NCBI GenBank assembly: GCA_024509875.1
Contig: JAMPIV010022931.1
Span: 372,001-436,000 of the forward strand
Source: Oreohelix idahoensis
Taxonomy: Eukaryota > Mollusca > Gastropoda > Stylommatophora > Oreohelicidae
Length of the DNA stretch: 64,000 nucleotides
Reading direction: 5' to 3'
The position numbers were made by a program, and so were the translations under genes. Shown here piece after piece: positions 47,399-59,700 of the stretch; the stretch's first letter is position 1; the number at the start of each line of letters is the position of its first letter. The notes under the pieces were generated by a model that was not told the origin of the DNA, searched no databases, and worked only from the letters and a program-made list of their open reading frames with translations.

Positions 47399-48558
47399 GT
47401 TGGTGGTTTTCAGTTAACAGGATCTGACATCTACGACTATTCGCGTCGATAGCCTAAGTGGCGTAGTTTTCGTATCATTGGATATGATTTAAGATGTGCC
47501 TGAGTGGCGTATACGATTAAGAAATTGTTACCTCTACAGTGATATGTACTTGAAGCAAGAGGATAAAGTGAATCAAATTTTGTCCACCAGACCATAACAT
47601 ATCTAGAGGATCAGTCACTACAAGTTGAAAATAATACATATGACTTGCACGTGACAAGAGTGTAGAACACTTGACTTTGTTATAATTGACCTTATGTAGG
47701 CGTGGCTTGAATCTCCTGTACTTCAGAACTGTGACCTAGTTATTATCTGCCTGGGTGGCGCATTTGAGAAACGACGCACGCTTTATTCGTGGTAGAAGGC
47801 AACTTTACACCAGTAGCAATTGACGTCCTATTTCATGCCTATAGACGACAACAACGTCTGCAGTGGTCAAGGAAGTTCAATTAGACTTGGACAGTATTTG
47901 TACCAGCATTTGTACGGGTTGTGACAGATTTCTGCAATATTCGGGTTACCTGTGCCAGTGGTCACCATCACAAGTTCAAGACGTTATGATACACGGAGTT
48001 GCCGTGTACATTTCAGACTACAGAAGAGTCAAGAGTTGCAGTGTGTGCTGTATTATGGTTCCTGTCAACTTGTGCATTGTTAAGCACATATCATATTGAC
48101 GAAATTACCTGAAGAGAAACGAATCAAGTTGCAGTGCTTTCCCGCAGTGGAGGTTTTAGCAGTCTATGTGATATCCAGTGTCGTGGCGGAAAAGAAGCGG
48201 GATCATTGACAGATAAGTAATTGTGTCTTGTGTAAATTGTGTCACTTCATATATGTCGCTAGGCCTCCCTAATTGCTCATTTTGTTATTATTGTTGTTTA
48301 TGTCTAATTTGACATATGATTAAGATGTGATGCATAGGTGTTAATGGCTGTTGACATATGTCGATTTTCCTGATAATGATGTGACTTGATAAAGGTGCTA
48401 TAAAAAGGATTGGTGATACAGAATTGAGGAATAAGCTCATTTCTTGACAAATAGTTGGCTTTGTGAGCTGGAAAGTTAATTGTCCAACCTTTTGCGACAA
48501 TAATTTGTCATAACTATAAGTGATTACTAGATATATTGGATTAAGTAAGTGAATCACT
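47399..48558 (+). other. Leader of element B
   Basis: Begins GTTGGTGGTTTTCAG just after the LTR, where a primer site is expected; the tRNA is not recognised. It contains three copies of a motif like GCCTRRGTGGCGYA (47452, 47498, 47749). No gene. It ends just before ATG 48559. Confidence 0.55.
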
Positions 48559-50496
48559 ATGGATGATGATGAGATAGATCCTGAGGATATGAGGCCTATA
48601 TTGGCTTATTTGTGGGAAGAAGGTAGAGATTATCAACAATTAAAAGGCCCACAGCTTGAGGAACATGTGATAGACAGATTTTTGGTCAATGCGTCAAGAG
48701 CGCTAAGATATTTTGCTGAGGAGAATTTTCACTCTCATCCTCATCTAAGGATGGCTAAAGATTTAGCGCAGTTACTGCTTATGGATCTTCGATTGTTTTC
48801 GTACCACTATATGGGTGTTGAGCGCGATCAGATATTGAAGAGTATACGTAAGATAATGCGCAACGACATTTCTGTTGATCAGAAAAAGAGGTTAGAAGAT
48901 GAGGAATTAAGAAGAAAAAAACAACAAAGGGAAAACTTCTTAGAGAGCACCGCTGAAGTGAGTAAAGTACATGAAACAGTGTCTAGACTTACGGGCGAAT
49001 TGCAAAAGTCAAACTCAGAACTTGCTAGTGTGCAGGCAAGTTTGGATTTAGCATTGTTGAAGATAAAGCAATTGGAAGTCCAGATGAAAGATAAGCAAAT
49101 TGAGGTAGAAAATATTACACAGGAGGTCCAACAAAATAAACAGATTTATGAGAATTTGAAAGTTGAGACCGATAAACGTGATAGAGATTATACAGAGTCA
49201 CTTCTTGATTTAATGGATGATATTGCGAATCTTCGTCTCCAGCAGGAAGAAAAGAATGAGATGATTCCAGAAAAGATTGATGAGCTTAATGATAGCAATG
49301 ATTATATTAAGAATCAGTCACTACAACTAGAGTTGACTCAGTTGAGAGCAAATAAAGAACAGTTAGAGAAAGAGACATTAGTGGAGTTGACGGCTGAGAA
49401 AGAAAAGGTCGCTAAAATTGAAAATTTACTAGCAGAAGAAAGCGACAAAGTTTTGGCTGTTAAGGAGTTAAATAAAAGGTTAAGTGAAACGATTTCACTT
49501 AAAGATAATGAAATTGCGGAAGCAAGGGAAAGAATATTTGGCTTACTAGATATGGTTTTGAAAAACAAAAGGTGCTCTTCTGTCAATGTTCACAATGATA
49601 GACAGAAAGTTGCGAAAAGTCAACCCCATACACTTTTTGCTCAGAGAGATTTTATTCATGGTAAAGATAGATCTTATCGTGGTAAATACAACTTTAAAAG
49701 TTCTAATATTACTGGTAGTTCCAGTAATAATTCTTGGCGTCAGACCAACAAAGATTCTTGTGTAACAGCCAGTTCTGTTGGTCAGGAAAAGATAGGTGAT
49801 AAATTTCAGGTCAAGATTCATAAGAACAAATATTTCTCTACTACTGGAAATACTCAGAAATTAATAGCGGGTGTTGAGACTATTACTACTTGTTCCAAAG
49901 ATGAAACCCATATGCGGAACAATAGAGATACTATTGTTTCTGGCAGTTGTCAAACTCAGCATAGTCATTTTGAAACTATTGGTAAAGATATTCCCATAAG
50001 GGAGAAGAAAAACAGTTCTAGAAAGGGAAATAACCCCAAGAGTAAACAGTACCAAGGGAGATCAGAAAATAATAATTTTCCCTCTCGTAGATACTGTAGA
50101 CAATTTAACAAATCTCAAAGTTTTGATTGTAAGAATGTTGGAAAGTATGATAGAGATAATAGCTTTTCAAATGTTGCTTTACATCACCAGAGTAATGTTC
50201 CTAAACAAAAGACTAAAGTCATTTTTTGTAAACAAGACAACGGTAATAATAAGTATTGTGATCATAGAACAAATAATAAGCGCAATTGTGCTAATTTTGT
50301 TCAACATGAGCCCAGAGTCATTTATAATCAAAGTAAACAGAGTAAAAATAACAGTGGATGCTTGAATACTATTGCTTGCCCTACTTGTTGTTGTGAATGT
50401 GAGACTTTGTTTCAGCGTAAGGCAGCGGCGACATTCAAGGTCGGTCATGTTGTCCCCAAGAATTCTATGATATCTACATGTGATAGAGAGAGCTAG
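48559..50496 (+). CDS. Gag-like coiled-coil protein of element B (645 aa, intact)
   Basis: Complete frame from ATG (context TCACTATGG) to TAG. Residues ~1-115 are a compact, probably helical domain (QLKGPQLEEHVIDRFLVNA, MAKDLAQLLLMDLRLFSY). Residues ~115-330 are rich in Glu, Lys, Leu and Gln with heptad-like spacing, a long coiled coil (DLALLKIKQLEVQMKDK). Residues ~340-600 are Asn/Ser/Lys/Thr-rich and basic, resembling a disordered nucleic-acid-binding region. The last ~40 residues contain ACPTCCCECETLF and later His and Cys, perhaps a zinc site. Position and layout suggest a Gag-like structural protein, but no named Gag domain, CCHC knuckle or protease is recognised. It is homologous to the broken ORF at 4919-6930. 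No relation to the Gag of the Gmr1-like elements is visible. Confidence 0.8.
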   Translation: MDDDEIDPEDMRPILAYLWEEGRDYQQLKGPQLEEHVIDRFLVNASRALRYFAEENFHSHPHLRMAKDLAQLLLMDLRLFSYHYMGVERDQILKSIRKIMRNDISVDQKKRLEDEELRRKKQQRENFLESTAEVSKVHETVSRLTGELQKSNSELASVQASLDLALLKIKQLEVQMKDKQIEVENITQEVQQNKQIYENLKVETDKRDRDYTESLLDLMDDIANLRLQQEEKNEMIPEKIDELNDSNDYIKNQSLQLELTQLRANKEQLEKETLVELTAEKEKVAKIENLLAEESDKVLAVKELNKRLSETISLKDNEIAEARERIFGLLDMVLKNKRCSSVNVHNDRQKVAKSQPHTLFAQRDFIHGKDRSYRGKYNFKSSNITGSSSNNSWRQTNKDSCVTASSVGQEKIGDKFQVKIHKNKYFSTTGNTQKLIAGVETITTCSKDETHMRNNRDTIVSGSCQTQHSHFETIGKDIPIREKKNSSRKGNNPKSKQYQGRSENNNFPSRRYCRQFNKSQSFDCKNVGKYDRDNSFSNVALHHQSNVPKQKTKVIFCKQDNGNNKYCDHRTNNKRNCANFVQHEPRVIYNQSKQSKNNSGCLNTIACPTCCCECETLFQRKAAATFKVGHVVPKNSMISTCDRES

Positions 50497-52833
50497 TGAC
50501 ATCGTGAAGAGACCGGGTACAAGCCGGTACTGGGTAATTGTAAACGTGATTTCTACGTTTTTTTTCATTAAATTTCACTATTGAGTAAAATGGAAATTTT
50601 CATTTGTATTTGTTGACAGAAGCTACGTTGCGATAAGGGTCAAGGCTTCTGTGACATATTGACGGTCAGAAATGTGAGTCAACTTTCCGCTCGAGTAGTC
50701 AACCGAAACCTGTCAGCGTCAAACTAAAATCTGAGGTGTTGCTTTCTAAAGGTCAAGCATGTTTACAAGAGAGTGGGATACTTCGCGTCTGATTTGTTTT
50801 TTTTTTTAATGTGAAGATGATAATTTTTTGTATTCTATATTAGTACATGACATGTTGTTGTTTTGAAATAACATATAATTTTGTTGTAATGATTATTTCT
50901 ATGCATCATTTGATTGCCATAATTTTTTATTGTTATTTATATGTCTGTATTTTGATGATGTATTAATACATTTTTATGCTATTTATATATTATTGTGTTG
51001 ATAATGTGTAGTATGTAATTATTATCCTTTATACTACTCTGTTCAACTTAGAATTTTTGCAACTGTGTTGTTTAGGATAGTTTTGTACATGATGAGATTG
51101 CACAAACTCATTTATTGTGTTGATGTAGTGGTTACTTTTAGATAGTCCTGAGTGTTCGTTATTCACTTAATTTATATTTTTCTTATGTTTTGATGTCATG
51201 ATTAATTAATATATAGAACATACAGAGAAGATGTGTATTATCTGGTATGTTGTGAAATGTAATTTTGAAAATAGCTTGCATGTATCATACATGATCTTGT
51301 ATTTGGATTTGTTAACTTTTTGTGAAACTTCGATTTTTCCAAAACTTGATTTCTTGCCAGTCAGGTATGCAGATTATTTTCCTAGCAGATTATTTAAAAA
51401 AAAAAAACTTATTTTTTTTTGTAGATATTTTTATAGAACCTTTTTATATTTCATATTAGCATCAAAGGGTAGATTTATTTATAATGTACATCTTATCGAT
51501 TTGAATAAGAGATAGAGTTATAGCTAAATAGCATTTTACGGAGCTGAACGTAATTGTCAGCAGAAAGAACTTAAAGGATAAATTAAATTTACATGTGTTG
51601 ATTTAAAGGTTTCTTCGAGATAGGATTTTTGTTTTATATTTCACTCATTTTGTTAAAATATTGATTTCATTATTAGGCTTTACTTAAAGTATTATTGAAT
51701 TACTTAAAAATTAAATACTGTTTTTATGTAACTTATCGAGAAAAAAAATATGTTTGTACGGTACTGTTGAAAAAAATGATTTTTTTTTTTTTGGCATTGT
51801 AATTTTTTGTTGGGTGTGCCCAGCATTTGACTTCGTGATATCATTGATATGTAGTTTGATTAGTTCTTGTAAAAAGTTGTTTCTCATTATGATGTATTTT
51901 TATTTTAGCGCTTCATTGTGCGTTGGTAGTATTAGTTATAGCAATGTTATTACTTGTTTCTTCGATGCCTATAATTTATTTATGTTAGTTTTGTATAACT
52001 CTTATAACTTAGTTAAATTACTTATTAGGTTTTGTTTAGTTATAAATTATTTTTGGTGGTATTAGTAGGCCCTATAGATATACTTTGATATTTTGTGTTG
52101 TGCCTTTCGATCATGTTTATATATTTATTTTTGAATAGGTTATCTGATCAAAACAGTTATTAGTATATACTGTTATTGACTTTCTTTGCGTTCGTGCCTT
52201 TGCTTTCTATCTGTCTTTGGTAACTATTCGTCATTTCATTCCTCCTTTTCTGTTGTCTTTTCGGTATGGATTTCATATCTTGTTTATACTTTCGTACTTC
52301 ATCTTCGTTTTACTTGATTCTATTTGTATACTTTGTCTTCTTTCAACACTTATACCTCTATTCTTTGTATTGTTGGAGTGGTTATATGACTTGATATAAC
52401 ATATCTACTTATGATAGTTGTATTTATTTTACATGTAATTGTCCAACTTAATTGTGAGTATATGGTATTGTTGAGATCTTACTTTCTTTTTTTTTACAGA
52501 TCATTCTTCTTTTGATTGATCTTGTGTTTTCTCTTTCGATTGGTTTTTTTCGGTTTGGTTTGTACTAAATATACGTAACTTAATTTTGGAACTGATCATA
52601 TTTGTATATTTAGCTAATTACTTTTTATACTTAGCTGGTTATGCTGTATGCTTTAATTGCTACTTTACACTTTAATGCTGATATTTGTTGTAGATATAAT
52701 TTTGATTTAAAATAAGATATTTTTGTAGGCATACGTTACAGCTTAATTGTCTTCTAAATTTTTCGTTTTTGGGAGTTAATTTTTTCAAAAAAAAAAATGA
52801 TAGAATCATTTTTTTCCCGGAGCGGGTGGTAAC
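50497..52833 (+). other. 3' non-coding region of element B
   Basis: 2.3 kb of T-rich sequence where pol would lie in an autonomous element. There is no ORF with recognisable content on either strand. Hairpin arms ACAGAAGC/GCTTCTGT lie at 50616-50623 and 50645-50652. It ends with CCCGGAGCGGGTGGTAAC before the LTR, a poor but possible purine tract. Confidence 0.65.
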
Positions 52834-54166
52834 TGTTGCAGGTGGAACTTATGGAAGGGGAAGTAATCTTGAGAATGTTTTGAACATATTAAATTTCGAG
52901 TTGCAACGCTTGATTAAGCGGATACTTGTTTGACTTTAGGGTAGAATTATCTTTTCCTATTTTCGGGTGACAGAGTACAGATAAGCGTGTGAGCGCTGTT
53001 TAATCTCAAGTGTTGAGATGTGTTTATTCTGTACTGTTTTGAGTCATGTGAATAGCTCGCTAGTCTGCATGTGTTATCGAGAACGGTGTTCAAGACAACC
53101 GAATCTCGTGACGGGTTTTTTGGCGGGACTAGTGTGTGATTGAGGGAGTTGTGTTTTGGGCGTGGACCGTGTAGGTCGAGTCCCAGTGTTTTTGGATAAT
53201 GTATGCCTACGTAGGATTTGAGAAAATGTCGACTTATATATTTCGCTGTGTGTACAGCCTATGTGATACACTGCAGTGAAGATTTGTTTAGGCCATATGA
53301 ACCTTATTATAGCTGCCGTGTGATGCAGGCTTTGCTATGTATTGAAGTACTTTTGTAGGCCATATTTTGAAGATTATTATAGCTGCCGTGTGATGCAGGC
53401 TTTGCTAGGTATTGAAGTACTTTTGTAGGCCATATTTTGAAGATTAATGAAGCTGCCGGGTGATGCAGGCTTCGCTGTGTATTAAGGTACTTTTGTAGGC
53501 CATATTATGTTTAGCTGCAGTATGAAGATTTGTGAAGCTGTTAAGCTATTATAAGTCCAGGATTAGGACAGGCCATATTATATATTAACTGCAGTGTGGA
53601 GATGTATGAAGCTATTAAGCTATTATTAGTCCAGGATTAGGATAGGCCATATTATGTTTAACTGCAGTATGAAGATTTGTGAAGCTGTTAAGCTATTATA
53701 AGTCCAGGATTAGGACAGGCCATATTATATATTAACTGCAGTGTGGAGATGTATGAAGCTATTAAGCTATTATAAGTCCAGGATTAGGACAGGCCGTATT
53801 AGGTATTGATGCAGTGTGGAAATTATATACTATGATTCGTGTTTTGCTGTCGAATGTGTGTCATTTATGTCATCGTATCTGTGTTGTAACGGAATAAACA
53901 GTATCGAACTGTTCCAGTCGTTTGCAATCCTTCTTGACTCCTGCATGTACCCTTATGTACGTACTGTGGTGTGCGAACATATCAACACACACCCAGGTCA
54001 ACATTCCAGACACAGTGACAGGTCAGCAGCACACATATATTGAATTAGCCTGTGTGGCGATGATATAGACCAAACCACTACACTCGCAACAGTGGGTGTA
54101 AACAGACTAATAACATTAACGTTTAATTACATTTATTGGAAATCAGAGTAAAAGGAGGGTGTATCA
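52834..54166 (+). repeat. 3' LTR of element B (intact empty-site allele)
   Basis: 1333 bp, TGTTGCAGG...GTGTATCA, nearly identical to the 5' LTR including both internal tandem-repeat blocks. It preserves the uninterrupted target of the nested transposon. Confidence 0.93.
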
Positions 54167-54171
54167 ATGGT

Positions 54172-55446
54172 GTAATAAGTACTATTCATGGACACAAGAA
54201 AAGCAAAAGCTTCCCTACTGTCAAAGATTCGGGAACGTTTTGCCGCCCCCTTCTCAAAACTGAGTGTTGGGTTTCTGACTCGTGTTCAAAGAACTTCTAA
54301 GCAGAAAAGAAGAACATGCCGCTGTGGATGCCTCAGTTATCTCCTACCAACATTTAGATAAACAGGAGAGAGAACCTATCGGATTCAAGAATGACAAATC
54401 AATTACCGCGGTTATATCTACAGAACGACGAAAAGCAGTAAAATAGGCGTGCCAAAAATCAGAAAGAAATAGGAGGGATGGTAGCTCCATCCAAGTACCC
54501 ACAATTGTCGTGTGGTGAGTGCTGGGGCAACTACGACAGTAGTTTTTTTTCCCAGGAACAGTCTATGAGATATTAGATATAAGGTCTCTAGAAATTGGCT
54601 AGTTAAGAAAGAATAAAGACCTATTCGAGATAGGGACAAGAAGACAGGAGTGCGAATGCTTTCCACTAGACAGTGTTTTCTAATTAATTATGGAAAGAGT
54701 TCTGTTTCCCCACGAACTTAGCTTCTGCCCTTAGATCCCGTAAAGAAAAAGCCCCCAACCTCATCTGAGTAGAGAAAGGTTCCTATAGGTGAATATGTAA
54801 CACCGACAGCACGAGTGATACATTAACAAACCAGATAATGATCAAACGATCGTTGGGTTTATTAATGAAATATCCACACATATAGGGTTAGTAATGGTTA
54901 GAACGTGAAGATGGTGAAAGACGATTCACACAAAACACACAGATGAGATAATAAAATTGCAGTTAATTAAGTAATAGTTAATTAAGAATGAACTGGTGTA
55001 AAGTGAAATGATGATGTGATATGATACGTGTTACCAAACTGGTGAGTAATCTACACAGTCCATGTGTCTCTAAATGCTTTGCATTGATATGATGATTCAC
55101 GTGTAGGCATACAATGTCCCAAGTTGTTATACGTTATGTCGACTGGGTATCTCTAAGTCGAGGACGTTCTGATGAATATTGTTGTCGTACGGAGAACGCT
55201 GACGAGATATCTATGTATATTCCTTCACTGTTTGAGTATATCTCTGTAGTGTGGATCAACAGTTAATAGTTGTCATATGAACAAAAAGTCTGTTGTCTAA
55301 TCTCCCGAGGGTACTGGTCAGACTGGATATCTTCACAAAATGTTAGTGATATGTAGACTCATAATCTTGCGTATGTAGTCGTGATTCATATACTTTCGAG
55401 TCTGCTTCATAAAATGCGCTTAAGAGTGTGTTGCACGTGGTATAAA
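54172..55446. other. Unassigned stretch between elements B and D
   Basis: 1.3 kb without a supported gene. Short open frames lack motifs. TGTAACACCGACAGCACGAG near 54797 looks like a possible LTR start, but no matching second end was found. Confidence 0.4.
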
Positions 55447-56649
55447 TGTGGCGTGAGGTTTTTATTAGCTTTAAGATCAGTATAGTACTGACCATTACAG
55501 AAATATAATTTCTGCAGAAAATGGTGAAGTTCCAGTGTCTGAGAGAACTACTGGTATCACAAATTAGTTACGGCTGTGAATGATCTGATCTCGAAACAAT
55601 AGTAGAGAGGAGACCGACATAAAGTGCCACCTCCGCTGTGTAACTAACTGTGATATTAGAAAACCAAGGAAACAGATTTTACTTAACACTGATAAAATTG
55701 ACAAGTCGTTCAAATACAATTTCCTTATTATTTATTTAGTATATACACTATCTACTCTTGTGCTGAAGGGTGAATGTTGAAAAATGGAATGTAATGAATT
55801 TGTAAGTTTACATATGATTTACAAATATTTATATTTATATAGATATGTAAATAAATATTACAACAAGTTTTCCAATTATAGGAACAAAAATTATATCAGC
55901 TGTGCTGTTATTCAATTATAGTACATGTATCAGCTGTGCTGTTAATTAAGGATATAACACTTATCAGCTATGCTGTTATTTTTGTCTCTTGCTATGCTAA
56001 TTCACTTTCTCATCACTGACAGTTTCTATGCTCACAATGCTGACAGAAATGGTACTAATGTGTACTCATCTCTCTAAGGTCTGTTCTTCTTTGTTTGGTT
56101 CACACAACATCGGCTGAGTATCGAGGGGGACCAAAGATGTGGAGTCAGGACAACCTCTATGCTCCTTCGGAGTTCCAGGCAGCTGGATTGACGACCCACG
56201 ATCTCAGTTTTGATGACACGAATAAAACCCTCTAAGATTCAAACAGGTCAGTTTTTGACTCGACTTAGCGAAGCAGGTGCAGGTCAATGCCCTCAGGTAA
56301 GCTATAAATCAAAGTTGACAGCTCTTCTCACATAGACGGTCATCTCTGGCTTCGTGTTCGGTTGCGTGCTTAGCATAAAATTTCGCCCGATTATATAGGC
56401 AGGTAAATGCTTAAGGAAAGCTTTTGGTTGGTTCCTGGCGGAGCAAGCTGATTGGTTTCCTCCGGTTTAGTCTCAAGCGCTGTACAGCCTAATTTTATTC
56501 AGTTTTCCTCCGCCATATTGCGTAAACAAGATGGCCGTTAATTTATTCTGTCTCAGAGACTGATGAACGTTGCTCGTTGATTGGTTGAAGCAAATCTGTA
56601 TCTCGACATAGTGATTAACAAAGTAGTGGGTTACACTCGTTTCACGACA
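55447..56649 (-). repeat. 3' LTR of element D
   Basis: 1203 bp. It contains three copies of a TATCAGCTGTGCTGTTA-like motif (~55898-55978), each including or nearly including an E-box CAGCTG, and a TATA-like TATATAAT on the minus strand near 56391-56398. Confidence 0.92.
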
Positions 56650-56668
56650 TAGCCCCCTCCTTTCCTAG
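56650..56668 (-). promoter_or_regulatory. Polypurine tract of element D
   Basis: On the minus strand GGAAAGGAGGGGGCTA directly precedes the LTR start TGTCGTG, the position for plus-strand priming. Confidence 0.8.
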
Positions 56669-56708
56669 CTGTGACTTGTCATAGCTGATGTGTAAACCCC
56701 TGCTGTGG

Positions 56709-59700
56709 TTAATCCTTTTGCGTCTGTCCTTCCAGAGTACTAGGGTGTCGACTTAAAAAATCAGCTCCTACATTGTCTCTTCCCGGAATGTAATTCACGG
56801 TAAAGGAATAAGGCGCAAGAAGCAGACTCCACCTTAACAATCTCGAATTTAACTTTTTAGATGCAGCCAAGAAAGTTAAAGGTTGGCGATCGCTTTGGAC
56901 AATGAAGTGTGTCCCATACAGGTAAGGTGAAAATTTGTCGATGGACCAAATTAGAGCCAAACATTCTTTCTCTATGGTCGAGTAGTTCAACTCAGCTGCA
57001 TTCAGCTTCCTACTGGCGTAGGCGACTGGTAAAAGTTCCTCCGGCAGGGCTTTTGATTTCTGCAAGAGAGTTGCACCAATACCTATACTGCTAGCGTCCG
57101 TCCTTAATACAAATTCCTGCGTGATATCGGGTAGCGTAAGGATTGGTTTGCTGGTGAGTTTTGCTTTTAGCTCTGTTTAAGCTTTTTCACAATCAGCATT
57201 CCATTGGATTTTGTCAGGCTGTCCTTTCTTCGTTAAGTTAGTTAACGGTGCACACAGAGAGTTAAAGTGGGGTATGTACTTCTGATAGAACCCACATAAT
57301 GACACGAATGATCTCACATCTTTCTTCGTTTGAGGTCTGGGTGCCTTCTTTAACTTCTCTATATTCTTTGGGTCAGGAGACATATGACCTGTAGAAATAG
57401 TGTGACCTAAGAATTCCAACTCCTTACAACCGATATAGCACTTGGTTGGACGTGCAGTCAATCCAGTGGCTCTCAGTCTGTCAAACAACATGGAGAGCGC
57501 TACTATATGCTCTTCAAATGTGTTTGTAGCAACAAGAATGTCAACCTTAAAGTTAGTGATATGGGGATTTTGCAGAGGTTCCAACAATTTCCTCATCATT
57601 CTTGAAAAGATACTGGGAGCATTTTTCAGCCCAAAGGGTAGTACATTAAACTCGTAGTGTCCGTCTGATGTACTAAATGCCAGCATTTTCCTAACTTCTG
57701 GTTTCAAAGGTATTTGGTAGTATCCCTTGCTTAGATCTACCTTCGATAAATACCTAGCCTTACTCAGTGTAGAGAACAGCTGGTTGGTGTCAGGTAATGG
57801 GTCCACCTGAGATTCTGGGATCGCATTAAGCTTCCGGTAGTCAATACATAACCTGTGTTCACCACTCGGTTTTCTCAATAGCACCACACTTGAGCTATAG
57901 GGAGAGCCTGACTTCGAGATAATTTTCTCCTTCAACAGATAATCAACTTCCTCCCTTAGTGCTTGGGCTTTCGCATAGGGTATAGGGTATGTTCTCATGC
58001 ATACTGGGGTAGGGTCGGTAACCTTCATGTCGTACTCTAACAGATTCGTTCGACCTGGCTTATCTGTGAGCACATCAGCATGGGTTTCCAACACTTTCTG
58101 AACCCTCTTCTTCTGCTCTGGAGTTAAATGTTCACTAATATTTACTTGAACATAATCCTCTGTAGTTGTGAGTGGATACTCCATAGAGTGAAGGGGTTCA
58201 ACTTGCATTTCTGTTGCAATGGCTAGTGTCATGATACGTGCAACTTCTGATGATTCCTTGTCATAGTATTTTTTAAGAAGATTGACATGATATACCTTCT
58301 CCTTTCCTTTCTTTTCAATCTTATAATTGGTCCTGGAAAGTTTTTCCAGTATGACATAGGGTCCTTGCCATCCAATCTGCAATTTATTATTGCTGCTTGG
58401 CAACAGTAAAAACACCTTTTCACCCACCTCCAGTTCCCTATCCTTTGCTTTTTTGTTGTAGTACGCAGCATGCTTCCTTCTGGCCTGTCTTAAGTTATCA
58501 TTGGCCAGTTTCCAACCTGCTTTCAATCGAGATGTCAACTCGTTGACGTACTGGTATGAGGAAGTCACTGTTTCCTCTGCCTTTTCGTCAGTCCATGTCC
58601 GCAGCAATGCTTCCAGTGGACCTTTTATTGATCTTCCAAACAACAATGTAGCTGGAGCCAATCCAGTTGAATTGTGGAGTACTTCCCTATATGCAAATAG
58701 TGCAGCGGGTAAGTATGTATCCCAAGTATCAGGTTTTTCACTCGCCAGCTTTCTAAGGATTGAAATTAGCGTACCATTGAACCGCTCTACTTGACCGTTC
58801 CCTTGGGCATGGTAGGGACTACAATGATAGTGCCTGGCTTGAAATATCCTGAATACTTCTTGTGTTAGCTTTCCCTTAAACTGAGACCCATTGTCAGTCA
58901 ATATCTGATGCGGGAAACCAAATCGGGTGAATATTGTCAACAGTGCCTCTGCCACATGCTTTGAATCTATAGCTGACATGGCCACTGCTTCTCCCCACAT
59001 AGAGCAAGTATCAACCAAGGTTAAAATATATGCATTTCTCTTCTTGGTCCTAGTGAGGGGTCCAACAATATCCACTGCAACACGTTCAAACGGGGTTCCC
59101 ATAATAGGCATTTCTCCCAGTGTTGCTGGTGCAGTCCTATGCTTAGGAGCTACTCTTTGGCATTCTGGACAGGATCTTACATATCTTTTTATGTCCTCTG
59201 TAATTCCTGGCCAAAAGTAGTGACAGGCTATCCTTTGTCCAGTGGCCCCTATTCCCATATGTCCACTGAAGGATATAGCATGTCCTAGCGTCATAACCTT
59301 TTCCCTGTAAGATTTTGGCACTACAAGATGTCCATGCCCTTTATGTCCTGTTCCAGCTTTTCTGTATAGTAGGCCATTCTTCATATACAAGTCTCCTTTC
59401 TCTGGAGGGTTATGTGCTTTAGGCAATTTGCCAAAACAAGGCTTCAATGTGCTGTCTGCTGCTTGAGCTTTTTTCATCTCTTCTGGATGAGTATTGATAG
59501 GATTCTCCTCCATTTTCCTGGAGCTTTCTCTGGTCTGGACTGTTGCCATAACTACGGGTTTTATAGGTTCTCCAAGGAAAACATACCTACACCCCAAAAT
59601 CAAAGGGTAAATAGGGTCGTCCATCACTGCTGCTTTGATTTCTCCTTCCACATAGCGAGATCTTATGTTGATTCGAGCTATGGGTAGTGTCATAGTTCTT

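Larger units (their letters stand above)
43895..54166 (+). mobile_element. LTR element B: young pol-less retrotransposon with intact Gag-like ORF
   Basis: Flanked by the perfect 5-bp duplication ATGGT (43890-43894 and 54167-54171). LTRs start TGTTGCAGGTGG and end GGTGTATCA. The 3' LTR is 1333 bp. The 5' LTR is 1334 bp once the nested transposon (45205-47371) and its 3-bp duplication are subtracted. The LTRs differ at only a handful of positions by eye, so insertion was recent. Without the nested element it is ~8.1 kb. The only long ORF is 48559-50496; protease, integrase, RT and RNase H are absent. It would therefore depend on enzymes supplied by another element. Confidence 0.88.

Noticed and set aside
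51231..52399. Open frames of 60-103 codons in the T-rich 3' region of element B
   Set aside because: Phe/Ile/Tyr/Leu-rich translations follow from T-rich composition; no start context or conserved domain.
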